The notes beneath the pieces were generated by a model. It ran no database searches. It was not told where the DNA came from and saw nothing but the letters and a program-made list of their open reading frames with translations. DNA of 64,000 nt from Rhizophlyctis rosea (Eukaryota > Chytridiomycota > Chytridiomycetes > Rhizophlyctidales > Rhizophlyctidaceae). The DNA is taken from positions 8,559-72,558 of the forward strand of contig JADGJC010000169.1 of NCBI GenBank assembly GCA_027596075.1, given 5' to 3'. Position 1 is the stretch's first letter; each line of letters begins with the position of its first letter. The translations under genes were made by a program, and so were the position numbers. Positions 11,922 through 25,467 of this stretch are shown here, in pieces.

Positions 11922-14231
11922 CTAATAACCCTTCCGACACTTCCTCTTCCTCCCCTCCTTCTGCAACTTAACACTCACATACTCCACCACAGCCTTCGGG
12001 TACACATTCAACACAACCTCCTTCGGGACCACCGGCAACAGACCCCTGTAATGATTCTCCATATAACTAACCGGAGCCGGGATAACTATCTTATTCTTAA
12101 CGGCTTCCTCGACCTCCCTGCAGCGTGCAATGAATTCTTGAACGTAGTGGGTGATATTGGCGCCGGGCCCGCGGTTGTTCATGTCGATCCAGCTTTGAGG
12201 TGGGGGTGGGAGGGGGGTTGGGGCGGGGTAGTAGGGGAGGGGGTGGATTGAGATGATGTTGGGGCCGGTGGTGGGAGTGGCGGTTGGTGGGGTGGTTGTG
12301 ACGGTGGAAGTTGTGGTGATGTTGGCGGCAGGAGTTGGGGTAATGGTGGCATTTTCCGTCATGGTTGTGGAGTTGCTGGCTTCAGCTTCACGACTGAGAA
12401 TGGCGCGCTTGGCAGCTTTGATCGTCGCCATGACCGTCGTAGTGGTTGCAGCATTGCAACTGCCAAGACCGGTACGGCAGCCGACCCCACAAGCACTACC
12501 CGTACCGCATCTCCAGGCAGATGAACAACATAAACCGGTAGCACAGATGTAGCGGACACCATTGATTGTTCCACAACTCGCACCTTGGGTGCTGATTGCC
12601 GTTGGAGACGACAAAGTGGTTGTCGAGGTCTTCGTTGAGGAGGACGATGTTGAGGTTGTGGTGATTGTGATGGTCTTAATGGTTGTAGTGGTTGTAGTGG
12701 TTGCAGTGTTTGCTGCATCACAGTTCCCAAGACCAGCGCGACATCCAACTCCACACGCACTACCTGTACCGCATCTCCATCCCGACGAACAACACAAGCC
12801 GGTACCGCAAATAAGCCGAATGCCATTGACCATTCCACAACTCCCGCCAAGTGTACTGGTTGCCGTTGGGGACATGGAAGACGTCGTTGCGGTTTTTGTG
12901 GTCGTTGTGGTGGTGGTGGTGGCGGTGGAATTGGAAGGCATTGTGTATCCCTTTATGGGTTCGGCGTACTTGATGCACTGCTGCGATACAAACTGAACAT
13001 CCCGGACTTTGATGTTGTAGTACGGCAGGAGGGTGTCGAGCGTCAAACAATTAGCGTTGGGAGCCGCATTGGTAGGACAGTTGCCCCGGATCTGCATCGA
13101 TTGAGTCATAACAGCGGGGTATTTGGTGTTCCATCCCTTTTGAGCAGTGTGGTATAGATAATCGCAATTGCTGTGGTGTGCCCAAAACACTGCAACATGA
13201 TGAAATTAGTCCATGACCAAGACATCCGTAGCATTGCAACAGAGGGACAAAAAATCTTACATGGATCCAACGGCGAATACATAGAACTCATCACACCTCC
13301 CACAGTATTGTGAACGTACGAATGGTACCACTCGGTATCGGCTGCATAGACAGCAAACCCTTTGGTATTCTTGGCGATACTGTTATTGTACGCGCCGTTG
13401 TAGTCATCGAGGGAAGACCATGATTCGCTAGCCTTTGTTAAGGTGGTCTCACGGAAGAGACCGCGGAGCTTTTTGACCCAACCGATGTTTCCCCGAAGTT
13501 TGATGCCTGACAAAGGGAATTGGGTGCCGGTAATATCCACCCAAGCTGTGGCGTTTCCGAAATGCTCCCAGACGGGATCGGTCTTGTAAACATTGGCATC
13601 GGCCTATCAAGATACGAGTAGGCTGTGAGCAAATGATTTTCACACCAACAAGTCCGCCAGTGCAGAACCATCGACGACCCATAACTTACCATCAAGTGCG
13701 TAGCCCAATAAAACCATGCAAAATCCTTGTCATATCTTTGCTGCAAAATCTTCTCAGACCAGCGGAGAAAATGACGATGCCATATGAGGAAGATGCGATT
13801 GCCGTGGATGTAATCTGTGACGTGGTTGTGAAGCCATCCCATCTGGTCCCAAACGGAGAAGTTGCCCGGTTTGCCTAACAACTTTGCTAAGAGTATTGTA
13901 TCATTTTTGTATGCGGCCGACTTTGTGACGTTGGAATCGAGGATGTTGGTGGAGTAGTCTGTGGCGGCGGCGTGGATGACGTTGTACCAGCGGTCCCAGT
14001 CTGCGGTGGTCATGTCTGCCACAGATTTGAGGGAGATGTGATCAGTTGATTGGGGAACTCGTCCTTCTGCCAACATTTCGCGAGGCAAGATCACTTACCA
14101 TGAACCTCCTTCCGCACATCTATTTTACCGTTGCACTTGGAGTAATCATCCCATCCACTGATCTGCGCATGACCGGTAGCAGTGAAGAACACCGCAACCA
14201 GCACGGCCGTGAGCAGAAGGGAGAACCTCAT
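11922..14231 (-). CDS. Secreted tyrosinase with two CBM18 chitin-binding modules
   Basis: Four exons on the minus strand (14231-14099, 14015-13690, 13603-13261, 13189-11922) join in phase to 689 residues. The N-terminus (MRFSLLLTAVLVAVFF...GHA) is a signal peptide, so the enzyme is secreted. The copper A region holds HNHVTDYIHGNRIFLIWHRH; the copper B region holds HSYVHNTVGG and DPLFWAHH, with the latter joined across the last intron. Tyrosinases oxidise phenols to quinones, leading to melanin or protein cross-linking. Two hevein-type (CBM18) modules follow in Thr-rich linkers, each with the CCSS-W-RCGTGSACGVGCR core, and should bind chitin. Tyrosinase-CBM18 fusions are known in chytrid fungi. 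The first intron is taken as 14016-14098 because it has a CTGAT branch-like site; a 32-nt alternative was rejected. The C-terminal ~130 residues are Pro-rich and then basic. Confidence 0.92.
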
Positions 14232-14322
14232 TGTGGTCTGGGTTGTCTATATGTCACACTTATCACAAAGATGACATGAGCGTCTATTGGATCCCGACGA
14301 TCCTCGGCTTCTGATGATGAGA

Positions 14323-14328
14323 TTTATA
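14323..14328 (-). promoter_or_regulatory. TATA box of tyrosinase gene
   Basis: TATAAA on the minus strand, about 92 bp upstream of the tyrosinase ATG at 14231. The spacing matches that of the xylanase gene's TATA element, which supports it as a core promoter. Confidence 0.5.
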
Positions 14329-15602
14329 AGAAGAGTGAGACTTCAACGAGCTATATAACTTGAAATACCGAACCAGCAGAAGAGGTCAATTGGAACGTGG
14401 GACATTTCCGGAGGCTGCTTTTGTAATTGCAGCATGTTGGAAGACCTTTGCGCATGATGGATGAGCCGAACCGAGGCGACTTCCCGCGTTCCGGCCCATT
14501 CAGTTCATTGCAAAATATCAGATCGGGAACTAGCCAAAAGTGTACGATGACAGTTGATTGAAGCGCCACTGTCGGAGAACCCCGTCCGGAAGTTGTAAGA
14601 CCCGTTTGACTTCACCCTTTGTGAAGTCATTTTTCGCAGGGCAAAGCCGGAACGCAGCGCCTTCTTCAACTCTCTTCAATTTCTGTCTCCATGTTCTGAA
14701 CCGCGTTTCTCTCGGAATGCCGTTTGAGCTTGGGGCCGCGATATTGTTGACGCGGGCGAATCCACAGCGTGGAGCCTTGTGCGATGTGTGATACGTGGGC
14801 AAGTTCAGTCCCACCTGGCACCCATATTCCGCTTCGCCCACAGGCACCCATTTGTCACTGCCACTGCCACTGCCACTCAGCGGTCGTAAAGGCGCAGAGT
14901 TGCACAACGTTTTGATAGTGAGATATACTCTTTTTGTGTATGGAGATTCATAACTTTTACAGTAGGAGATCTTCTGGGAGAATTGACTGCAACCAGCTCA
15001 ATCAGAACCCAAACAGTCCCGGCACAGTCACACTAGCTTGACGGCACAGTGATGCCACTGGAAGGCAAAGCTATTAGATTTGGTACAGGCAAATTGGGAT
15101 TGTTTTACGATTTTTGCGGCAGCCTTCCTCAACCCCCTCACTCCCCAGCTAGCATGAAAATTTGGTGAAATCTTGATGGAATATTGCTTGTTTTTCCTCT
15201 TACCGGTGCAGCCGTCCTTTGATACAATATAAAGTAGTAACATTACTTTCAGATGAATGCACCTCACTACACCACCCACTCATACCAGCCATCTGATGTC
15301 TAGAGCTCCCTCGCTGTCGGTGTTTGGCAGGAGAATGAATTCCATAAACAGGTCGGCACAGTTGCTCTGAGCCAAAACCTATCAGCTGTTGTCTTCGAAG
15401 AGTGTTTCAAGAGGAAGAGAACAAGTCCTTTAATTGCGGCGACTACGCGCATGTCAATCAACGGCTTCTTTGTTTTCACGAAGGAAGGAACTTCACCGCC
15501 AGTCAGGCCGATCGGATCTGAAGTATAAAGAGCGTACACTCACTGCCTCAAGTCACAAAGCCTAAAAATATTTGTCACAAAAACGGAACTAATCTGTGCG
15601 TA
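14329..15602. other. Intergenic, no gene seen; short CACTGC repeat
   Basis: No supported gene. A simple repeat of about four CACTGC units lies at 14855-14878. Short open frames on both strands have no domains. Confidence 0.4.
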
Positions 15603-18211
15603 TCAAAATCTTGATCTATGTAACTGATTGCCAGAGCTGCATCCTAAGTCACAACTACTGATCTGTGGAGACCAAAAAGCGGGTCGATTGGCAGATTCAA
15701 CTTCCAATGAAGGGAAATGGCGCAACGTGGCTTCGCACGTTGTTCCTGCAGCTCTTGTTCCAGGGTTTGAGCATCCGGCAGCAAGCTTAGCCCCAACATT
15801 TGAAGCTCTCCCAGTGATCCCACTGGCACCACACTTCTGTCCGTCTGCTCTCCATCCTGTGCCGGTACCTATAACGAAGGGCAATTCCCCATCCCGCCCT
15901 GACTTATCCCGTGCGGCAACGTGCTTGTGGAAGGCATCGACGAAGGTCTGTGGTGTAACAATACAGGCATCAGCAGGGAGTGTAGAGTCATATGTCAGAA
16001 AGGGGACGTGTAGGTAAACATTACCATATTGGATCTCAATGCCTCCCGTTTCTTATAGAAATATTTGTCGTAAACTTGTCTAGCGGGATGTGTTGGAAGA
16101 TATTTTGGAAAGTGTTCTCGACCGATATCCAAGTATGCAGTGCTGTTGGTGTAAACATCCGTAGCGCTTACTCGCACGAATGGCGTATTAACGTAGACCT
16201 TACGAAGACGGATCTTTGGAACTCCAGATCTGGCGTCTTGGATATTGGACAGCGTCAATGTAGCAAGTTTCTAGGGGTTTGGGGGCAACGTAGTAGACGT
16301 TTTGTAAAACCTGCAAGGTAACCGCAAAGCGAAGCGATGTCACTCACATAATAAGGCTTGGCAAGATACCTGGTCCTCCAGATGATATCGATGCCGACCC
16401 ACGATTGGTGATGGTGCACAGTGGTAACAACCAAGTCTCGATAACTCGGAACTTTCATCTTATTCTCGCTCACATGGACAAGTATTCCACCAGGAATGCG
16501 AAAGCCATACGTGCCACGGATGGTGTCAAACCCGCCCCCGTTGGAAATAAAGCTAACGCACCATGGCTGCAAATGGATTTCATAATTGCGGCATGCTCGG
16601 TTTCTCTTCTGCCATGGTATGAACTGCTCTAAAAGTTGGGTGGCATAACGGGGGAGAGCTGTCGTATACTCTTCCAGAGACAACTCCGCGAAGTCAACGG
16701 TGAGATTGAAGCTTGTTTGGAAGACGTCGGCGAATTTGTTTTTGATTGTTGAATTGAGATACAGGTTGATGCCCGGTCCAACTCCCAGCAGCCGTGGACC
16801 GAATGGGCCAAAGTCGGTTCAAGTAAACGATGTTGCCCGTTCTTTGTATGTGATCGCGATTTGATCAACAATGTCGTCCCCCACAACATCTACATTGTAT
16901 GTCAGTATACATGCGTGGAGTATATCTTATTATGATGAAAAACATGCCTTTGTCAAAGTCATACACCGAAAGCTTGTCATCACCTTCATAACTTTCATAG
17001 CCTTGACGAAGCGAAAGATAGTCTCGGTCAATAACCACAATTAGATCATTTTGATGCTCCAGATCTTCGGTGTAGGTGATTTCTCGCCCTTCGAGACCAA
17101 AATCCACAGCAGCGTAAACGAGTGGTTCCAGAAATGAATCGAGTAAACTGTCGAGAGGTCTAAGGTCTGGTGGGTAGTTCTACGGAATGGATGTGAACAA
17201 TGGACGCGCCACTTGAATATGCGGGTAGGCAAATATTCCCACTCGATGCCTACATATATGCTTATCAGTAGTTTTGAAGGCGTCGAGATTGCGAAGAGAC
17301 CGTAAAGTCAGAAAGGGGAAGCCGGGGGCCAGGCGGGACTACTGACGACTTGCCCGCATATTCACACTCGACACTACATCTCTCTTCCATCGAACTTTTG
17401 ATTAGGCGGAGTCGCTCTATGTAAATGTCCCACATGGACATTGTCAATGTTGAAGATTCAAGTTGCACCTCCTCGGACGGGATGTCCACAAGATCATCGC
17501 TCCCCCGAATCCCTGTCCGATTTAGGCGTAACGTGAAGGGGTAAGGAGCGTACGGAAGCTGCTGCCGGCGCCAAGGCCATCCCTTCGTGACGAACTTCAC
17601 TACATCGAAAATGGCTCGATCTGGGTGTGCTTTGGCAATATCCTTCGCTTCCTCCCCCATCACCAAGGTCCCATCGTCACGGAAAGCAAACAGCGGATCA
17701 AACTCAGTAGTGGTACATGTTGGCGCGTGCGTTGCGCGGCCTGGTCCATACCCCAGAGGGTCATGAGGGGTACTGTGCTGTAATGCAGTCTTTAGCATCC
17801 GAGCCTATTCCGCATCCCCGAATAAGCCAGTTCCTTGCGGCACTGAAGTATTTTGTTGGCTTTACATGGATGAAGAGGTGGAGAGGTGCTTCAGGAGGCT
17901 CTACAGAAGAGATGGAAGTAGCAGTCGGGGCGCTCAAACTTACAGCCCGAGTGTATCCTTTGTGTAGGTGGTATACCAGAATGATGATGTTAACGAAAAC
18001 CGCGACAGCCAGCATGATCAAAACAAGGGAATACAAAAAGCTTAATTCTCCACAACTCTGATACGGGGGATGAAAACATCATGAGGTTTACGAGGATGGG
18101 GGGACCACTGACAGCGATCTGATCGAAAGGGTGATCTGGGCGATTCTCATAAACAAAAGGGTCATGTCGCAAGTCCTCCCAGTTGCAATAAACCCGCTCA
18201 CCATGTTTCAT
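15603..18211 (-). CDS. Single-pass membrane protein, unknown, interrupted by TGA
   Basis: A multi-exon gene read from the ATG at 18211. Recognisable exons are 18211 to ~18092, ~18057-17944 (one strong transmembrane segment, LVLIMLAVAVFVNIIILVY), ~17777 to ~17280, ~17180 to ~16930, ~16888-16347, ~16269-16017 and ~15957-15603. Several joins keep phase, for example KPYY|KLATL and SNM|TFVDA. The short cytosolic N-terminus, one membrane span and ~600-residue C-terminal part suggest a type II topology. A TGA at 16819-16821 breaks an otherwise continuous frame between ERATSFT and TDFGPFGPRLL. One intron appears to use a GC donor (AAG|GCATGT near 16948). No family is recognised. It could be a pseudogene, or the TGA could be a base error. 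Confidence 0.5.
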
Positions 18212-20940
<2,729 letters not shown>

Positions 20941-21257
20941 ATGCGCTGACGGTATGTAATTGCCTTCCTTCGACTACTTGTGAAAGCGTCATCACTCACC
21001 CTCCTACCCAATTTTCAGATGGAATTGATCGAACATGGCGAGGGATCTTTGACTTCGGTTCCATCAAGTCTTGCTTGCCTTTGCTTTGATCGTACACGCG
21101 TGGACAATTCTTGCTCCGTTAGCTTGTTCTGGGTTACATATTCCCGCATACCATTTTCTGTATCTGTAGCTAGTTGCTCCATGTTATGAATTGTAGAAGT
21201 TGGTTTTCTCAATATAATTGTGGGTGCTGGTCATTCCGCTATTCCGCATCGTTCCAG
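20941..21257. other. 3' flank of xylanase gene
   Basis: About 320 bp that should hold the xylanase 3' UTR. A spliceable intron-like block (GGTATGTAATTG ... TTTTCAG) follows the stop codon at once, so there may be a 3' UTR intron. No other gene is seen. Confidence 0.3.
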
Positions 21258-21765
21258 TCAGATCGTTACACTTGAGGAAGAATGACACTGATGCGGAACT
21301 GTCTTGTGCGGACAAGCAAAGCATCGTATTAGTTGCATTTCTGTGCAGGGATCTGCTCGGCTCATTGCCTTGAACACTAGCGCCATTGCCCGACCAGCTA
21401 TCTTGGCCTCCTCCTCCCGCTTGACGGGCACGCCATCCAAAATCAAATGGCAGAATCATACATCTGTTTTCCCCTGTCTTGTCATAACATGCAACATGCC
21501 CATTCTCCCATTTTGTGTTGCTTGCACAAGATGATTCGTCACTATGATACCATCGTATGTGCAAGCAGGTGCATTGGCATGATCCCGAGCAGTGTAATCA
21601 GGGAGTTCCACAAGCCACGCATGTGCGCTATGCACAGCATAAAGGTGTGGGTGGCCAGATGTCTCAGACAATGGGCTGAGCAAACCGATGATATCTGCTC
21701 TGTCTCCACGAGCAGCGATGACGCGCCCGAGTCCCAGGTCAAATGATCGCCTGAAACATCATTGC
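21258..21765 (-). CDS. Possible exons of an unrecognised gene
   Basis: An open minus-strand stretch from ~21760 to 21456 (including GDRADIIGLLSPLSETSG and ACTYDGIIVTNHLVQA) ends at a GTATGA donor-like site. A second open stretch, 21446-21258 (DGVPVKREEEAKIAGRAM), follows in another frame. Composition looks coding and the two pieces could be neighbouring exons, but no clean acceptor joins them and there is no clear start. No domain is recognised. It could be a pseudogene fragment. Confidence 0.25.
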
Positions 21766-22068
21766 ACTTATGCAGCATTTTGAAGCTCCCACCCAGTCTC
21801 AGTCTCACACAAGCTCAAATTGGGCGACCACTCCCTTGACCTTCGCTTCCTTCATGGTGTCCTCATCGTATCCTTCATCGTTTCGTTCCGAAATCCACCC
21901 CGGCTTTTCAAGGCCCCAATATCTTCCAGGATTACATTAGACGATCTTACCCTGTCAAAAGAAGGCTTCCTGGTAGCTGGTCAAGAAGGTAAGCGGCGGG
22001 TTCCTGAAGACATTATGTGCAGAAGCCGGTGCGGGGACGCTGATGCGAGATCGTTCGGCCTCTGTGCT

Positions 22069-22074
22069 TATAAA
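22069..22074 (+). promoter_or_regulatory. TATA-like element before first BTB gene
   Basis: TATAAA 35 bp upstream of the proposed ATG at 22109. It would give a very short leader, so either the element or the start codon may be misassigned. Confidence 0.3.
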
Positions 22075-22108
22075 GAATCAGACCTTTTCAATCCAATACT
22101 TACACAGG

Positions 22109-23338
22109 ATGGCAAACACCACCTCCGACGACCAGCAACCAACAAAGAAATATCTGGACACCGATACGAACGCACAACCTTCCGTTTTCTGTTGGACTCT
22201 GGACGACCTCGAATGGGGGAAAGATTGGAGGAAAGCCAGCCGACTCTTCGATGCGTTCGGTTGCACCTGGAAACTGAGCTGTCATTTTCACAAACAAGTC
22301 CAAGCTCCGCGTTTGATGCTGCCCTCGGCGGACCTGCAGGGTCACTTCTTCGACTTCAACCTATACTTGTACCTTGAGACTCCTCCAAATGGGACCACGG
22401 ACACCCTTGATGTCTCATATGACTTCTTTCTCATCAAGCCGGGCGACATATTCCCTTTCTCCCAACATTCATACACCAGCACATACGTCGGACAAGACAA
22501 CTGGGGCTCATTAGGGATCATTGACACCGCAATTTTGTGACTGAAGGAAGTCTGCCAAACAGCTCACCGTCGGAGTGACAATTTTCCCAAATGAAATCCC
22601 CGCGGATGTTCATCAACGTCTACCGCCTTATTGTTCTTATCTACCACGGATGCATCAACTTAGTGATAGGATAGTAGTAAAACCCGGTTTGACCGTCAAC
22701 AAGCAATTCGAGGGGCTATTGAATTCTGGTCAGCATGCTGACCTTGAGTTCCAATTTGGAGAACGGACGCTACCTGCTCATGCAGCACTTCTGATCAGTT
22801 GCGCGCCAGATTCCTACTTCGCAGCCATTTTACGGCATCCAATGCAAGAGCAAACCACCAGAAAGATCACTATTCAAGATACGCCGTACGATGCTTTCCG
22901 ACGCTTGTTGGAGTTTCTTTATACAGGCCAGACAACAGCATCCAACTTCCAACAATCGCTCGACTTGTACAGGTATTTGATATCTCCCACATAGGCCATA
23001 TGGTCTGCAGTACTCACCGTCTTGACCACAGAGCCGCCGACAAATATCAAATCCCCGTTGCGGCAGAAATGGCAAAGAACCAATTGAAGTTGCACGAATA
23101 CAAGCTGCCCTTTGAGACCAGGTGCGCTCTGCTGGGGGAAATCCTTCCGATGCCTTCGATGGACGCAATCAAAGTTGTCTGCCTCCGACGCTTACTGGAA
23201 AAATGGGACGCAACTGAGGGCGCGAGTGAATGGCAAGTGCTTGTTTCGAAACCTGGTGTTTGGGATGAGATCATGCGGCTCATCAGGCTGTGCAACAAGT
23301 TCATGCTGGTCGTGCCAGGGGAAGGGGGCATACAATGA
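22109..23338 (+). CDS. MATH-like/BTB domain protein, first tandem copy
   Basis: The start is the ATG at 22109. Residues ~20-60 (VFCWTLDDLEWGKDW ... GCTWKLSC) resemble a MATH/TRAF-like strand pattern. The BTB/POZ core follows, from about 22726, with GQHADLEFQFGERTLPAHAALL, PDSYFAAIL and RLLEFLYTGQT; BTB domains dimerise and often bind Cullin-3. A clean intron, 22973-23031, splits LYR|AADKY, and a BACK-like helical tail ends at 23338. The first frame stops at 22540 (TGA), but the homologous sequence continues in other frames (FVTEGSLP, then LTVGVTIFP), so two single-base losses near 22528 and 22551 would explain the break. The gene is either a pseudogene or has assembly errors at short homopolymers. 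It is a paralogue of the next gene. Confidence 0.7.
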
Positions 23339-23988
23339 AGGGAAGCAAATTGGCAGGGAGGGCAAGAAGAGCAGTAGTACATAGTTACGGCATATCAGCA
23401 GGAGCATCATGGCGAAGTTTTGCACTTCGCGGTATGTAGCATGTTAGGTGGATAGTCCAATGCAGGTTGTTAGCAATTCTGCGTAATAATCAAAATTTGA
23501 ACTCATTGCATGTCGGCAATGCCCTGCATAGAAGCCCATTCTTTTGAGATAAGTGCAGGACAAAAGGGACAAAGCCAGTATTGTTACAGTTCTATTGAGA
23601 CAGATTATCATTGATGCCCGGGGCAATCGCACGGTATTTCCTTGTCCTGCGGTCCCAGAAGAAGCGATGTATAATAGTGCCACTTGTCCCCTTTTTCCCT
23701 CGAGCATGTATATAGCAACCATCTCAACCAGGCTTGTTGAGAATTTCCACAGACTCCGGGTGAATCGCACCATTCAGCGTCCGAGTTGCTCCTTCGGGCC
23801 AATTGAGATCGTCCTCCAAGCCAACATCACGGGACGTCCAAACAGATTTTCCATCACGCTGAGGGCAGTCCCTGCTGCACATCAGCGATTGCTATGTGTG
23901 TAGAATCATTGGTTGTTCCATCGCACCACAACTGTCTTGTTGTTTGTTTCCTACATTCTTCATCGATTGCAATGAATACTCTCCCACC
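23339..23988. other. Intergenic spacer between BTB paralogues
   Basis: About 650 bp without a supported gene. It should hold the 3' UTR of the first BTB copy and the promoter of the second. Confidence 0.4.
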
Positions 23989-25223
23989 ATGAGCCAACCA
24001 GTTTATCTTGACCCCAACCCTGCCCGCTCACCCGTCGTCTTCTGTTGGACCCTCGAAAACATGGACTGGAAAAAGCGGGACTTGCCTTGGCATCAAAGCA
24101 GCCGCGAAATTGGCGCATTCGGTCGGAAGTGGCTCCTCCAATGCTCCATCACACCACCTGACACTCCGTCGCCATCAAGTCAGTCTAACAACAACCAACG
24201 CCGGCAATTCAACTTGTACTTTCACTCTATCAATTTGACCTCCCTTTGCGGCGACCTCACTGTTTGCTTTGAGCTCTTTATCAAGCACAAGAGCCAGTTT
24301 CCATTGTTTAGGGCTCAAAAAGAAAAGCTAGTTGCGGGGTTGACGGTGGGGTTTGGGTCATTGATTCAGACTTCATTACGGAACTGCCTCAGCAATTGAC
24401 ATTGGGAGTCATCATTTACCCGGCGGCGTACCCCACCAACCGCTCCCTGTACTTGCCTCTCGAGTGCACAACCATTCCTCACATCCATCAAGTCGGCAAC
24501 CAGATCACCATCGCCGCGGGATGGCGAACCAATCCCCGCTCCGGAGACATGCTGCAATCGGGACAGTATGCGGATGTTACCTTCCGCATCGGCGAGGAAA
24601 CCATCCCAGCTCATTCCTGCATCCTTGCACTCGCTGCACCCAACTCCTACTTTTCATCCATCTTCACCTACCCCATGCGAGAGCAAAACACTCGGCAAGT
24701 GGTTGTCGAAGGCACCAGCTTCGCAACGTTCCACTCTCTGTTGGAATTGCTATATACCGGTCAAACTACCATCGTCGACATCGAAGCCTTGGCGGATTTG
24801 TATTGGTAGGTTGCTGCAAAGCGAGCATTATTAAAAAAACTTGCGGATGACAATAAATATTGATCCTTCCCTCCCTCCAAAGCCGCAGACAAATACCAAA
24901 TCCCGCACATCATCGAAATGACCAGAATGGAGCTCTACAACCGCCTTCACAGTGCCTCCATCAACCAAAAATGCTCTTTGTTTGGCAAGATTTACCGCAT
25001 GGCTGATGCCGATGGGTTGAAGGTCGTGTGTTTGTATGAGATGATCAAACAATGGAAAGAATTGCAGGACACGGAGGAGAGGAAGGTTGTTTCTGGTTTG
25101 CCTGGGGCGTTCGATGAAGTTATGAGGTTGGGTGGGGAGCCGAATAAGTTTAGTTTTGAGTGGTTGAGTGGCGTTTCGTTGAAGAGGAAGAGGGAAGAAG
25201 GGGACACGGGGGAGAGGGACTAG
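23989..25223 (+). CDS. MATH-like/BTB domain protein, second tandem copy
   Basis: Starts at the ATG at 23989 and parallels the upstream copy throughout: MATH-like VVFCWTLENMDWKKRD; then LTLGVIIYPAAYP; then the BTB core GQYADVTFRIGEETIPAHSCI, PNSYFSSIF and LLELLYTGQT; then AADKYQIPHIIEMTRMEL and a basic tail (SLKRKREEGD). An intron near 24807-24882 (GTAGGT ... CAAAG) sits where the first copy has one, but its phase does not close cleanly. The frame also shifts near 24310-24350, next to AAAAAGAAAA and GGGG runs, between FRAQKEK and WVIDSDF. The likely role is a Cullin-3 adaptor or other BTB scaffold. As with its neighbour, it is a decaying duplicate or is affected by indel errors. Confidence 0.65.
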
Positions 25224-25467
25224 GTCTAGATCAAGGAGTGCGATGCTCTTTGCGATTGTTCTGTTTAGGACACGGCGTTTGGGTCAATGTCGATATATTC
25301 TGTTTGGGAGCAGTATGTGACGCTCTCCATTAAGTTGATTGAATCGAATATCCGCGCGCATTCATTCATGTTGACAGGCAGCTCAAGCTTACCATTGGGA
25401 CTTCGTATTCAGTCCACACGCAATTTGATTGAGCAGCCTATTTACATTTCCTTCTTATAAACCAACT

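Noticed and set aside
12253..12996. Val-rich plus-strand frames
   Set aside because: Shadows of Thr-rich linkers of the tyrosinase on the minus strand.
14067..14098. 32-nt intron in the tyrosinase gene
   Set aside because: An 83-nt alternative with a branch-like CTGAT keeps phase and gives a more family-like sequence (RKEVH-DMTTADW).
21184..21564. 126-codon minus-strand frame
   Set aside because: It overlaps the better-looking frames of the weak locus at 21258-21765 and shows low-complexity Gly/Ser content.
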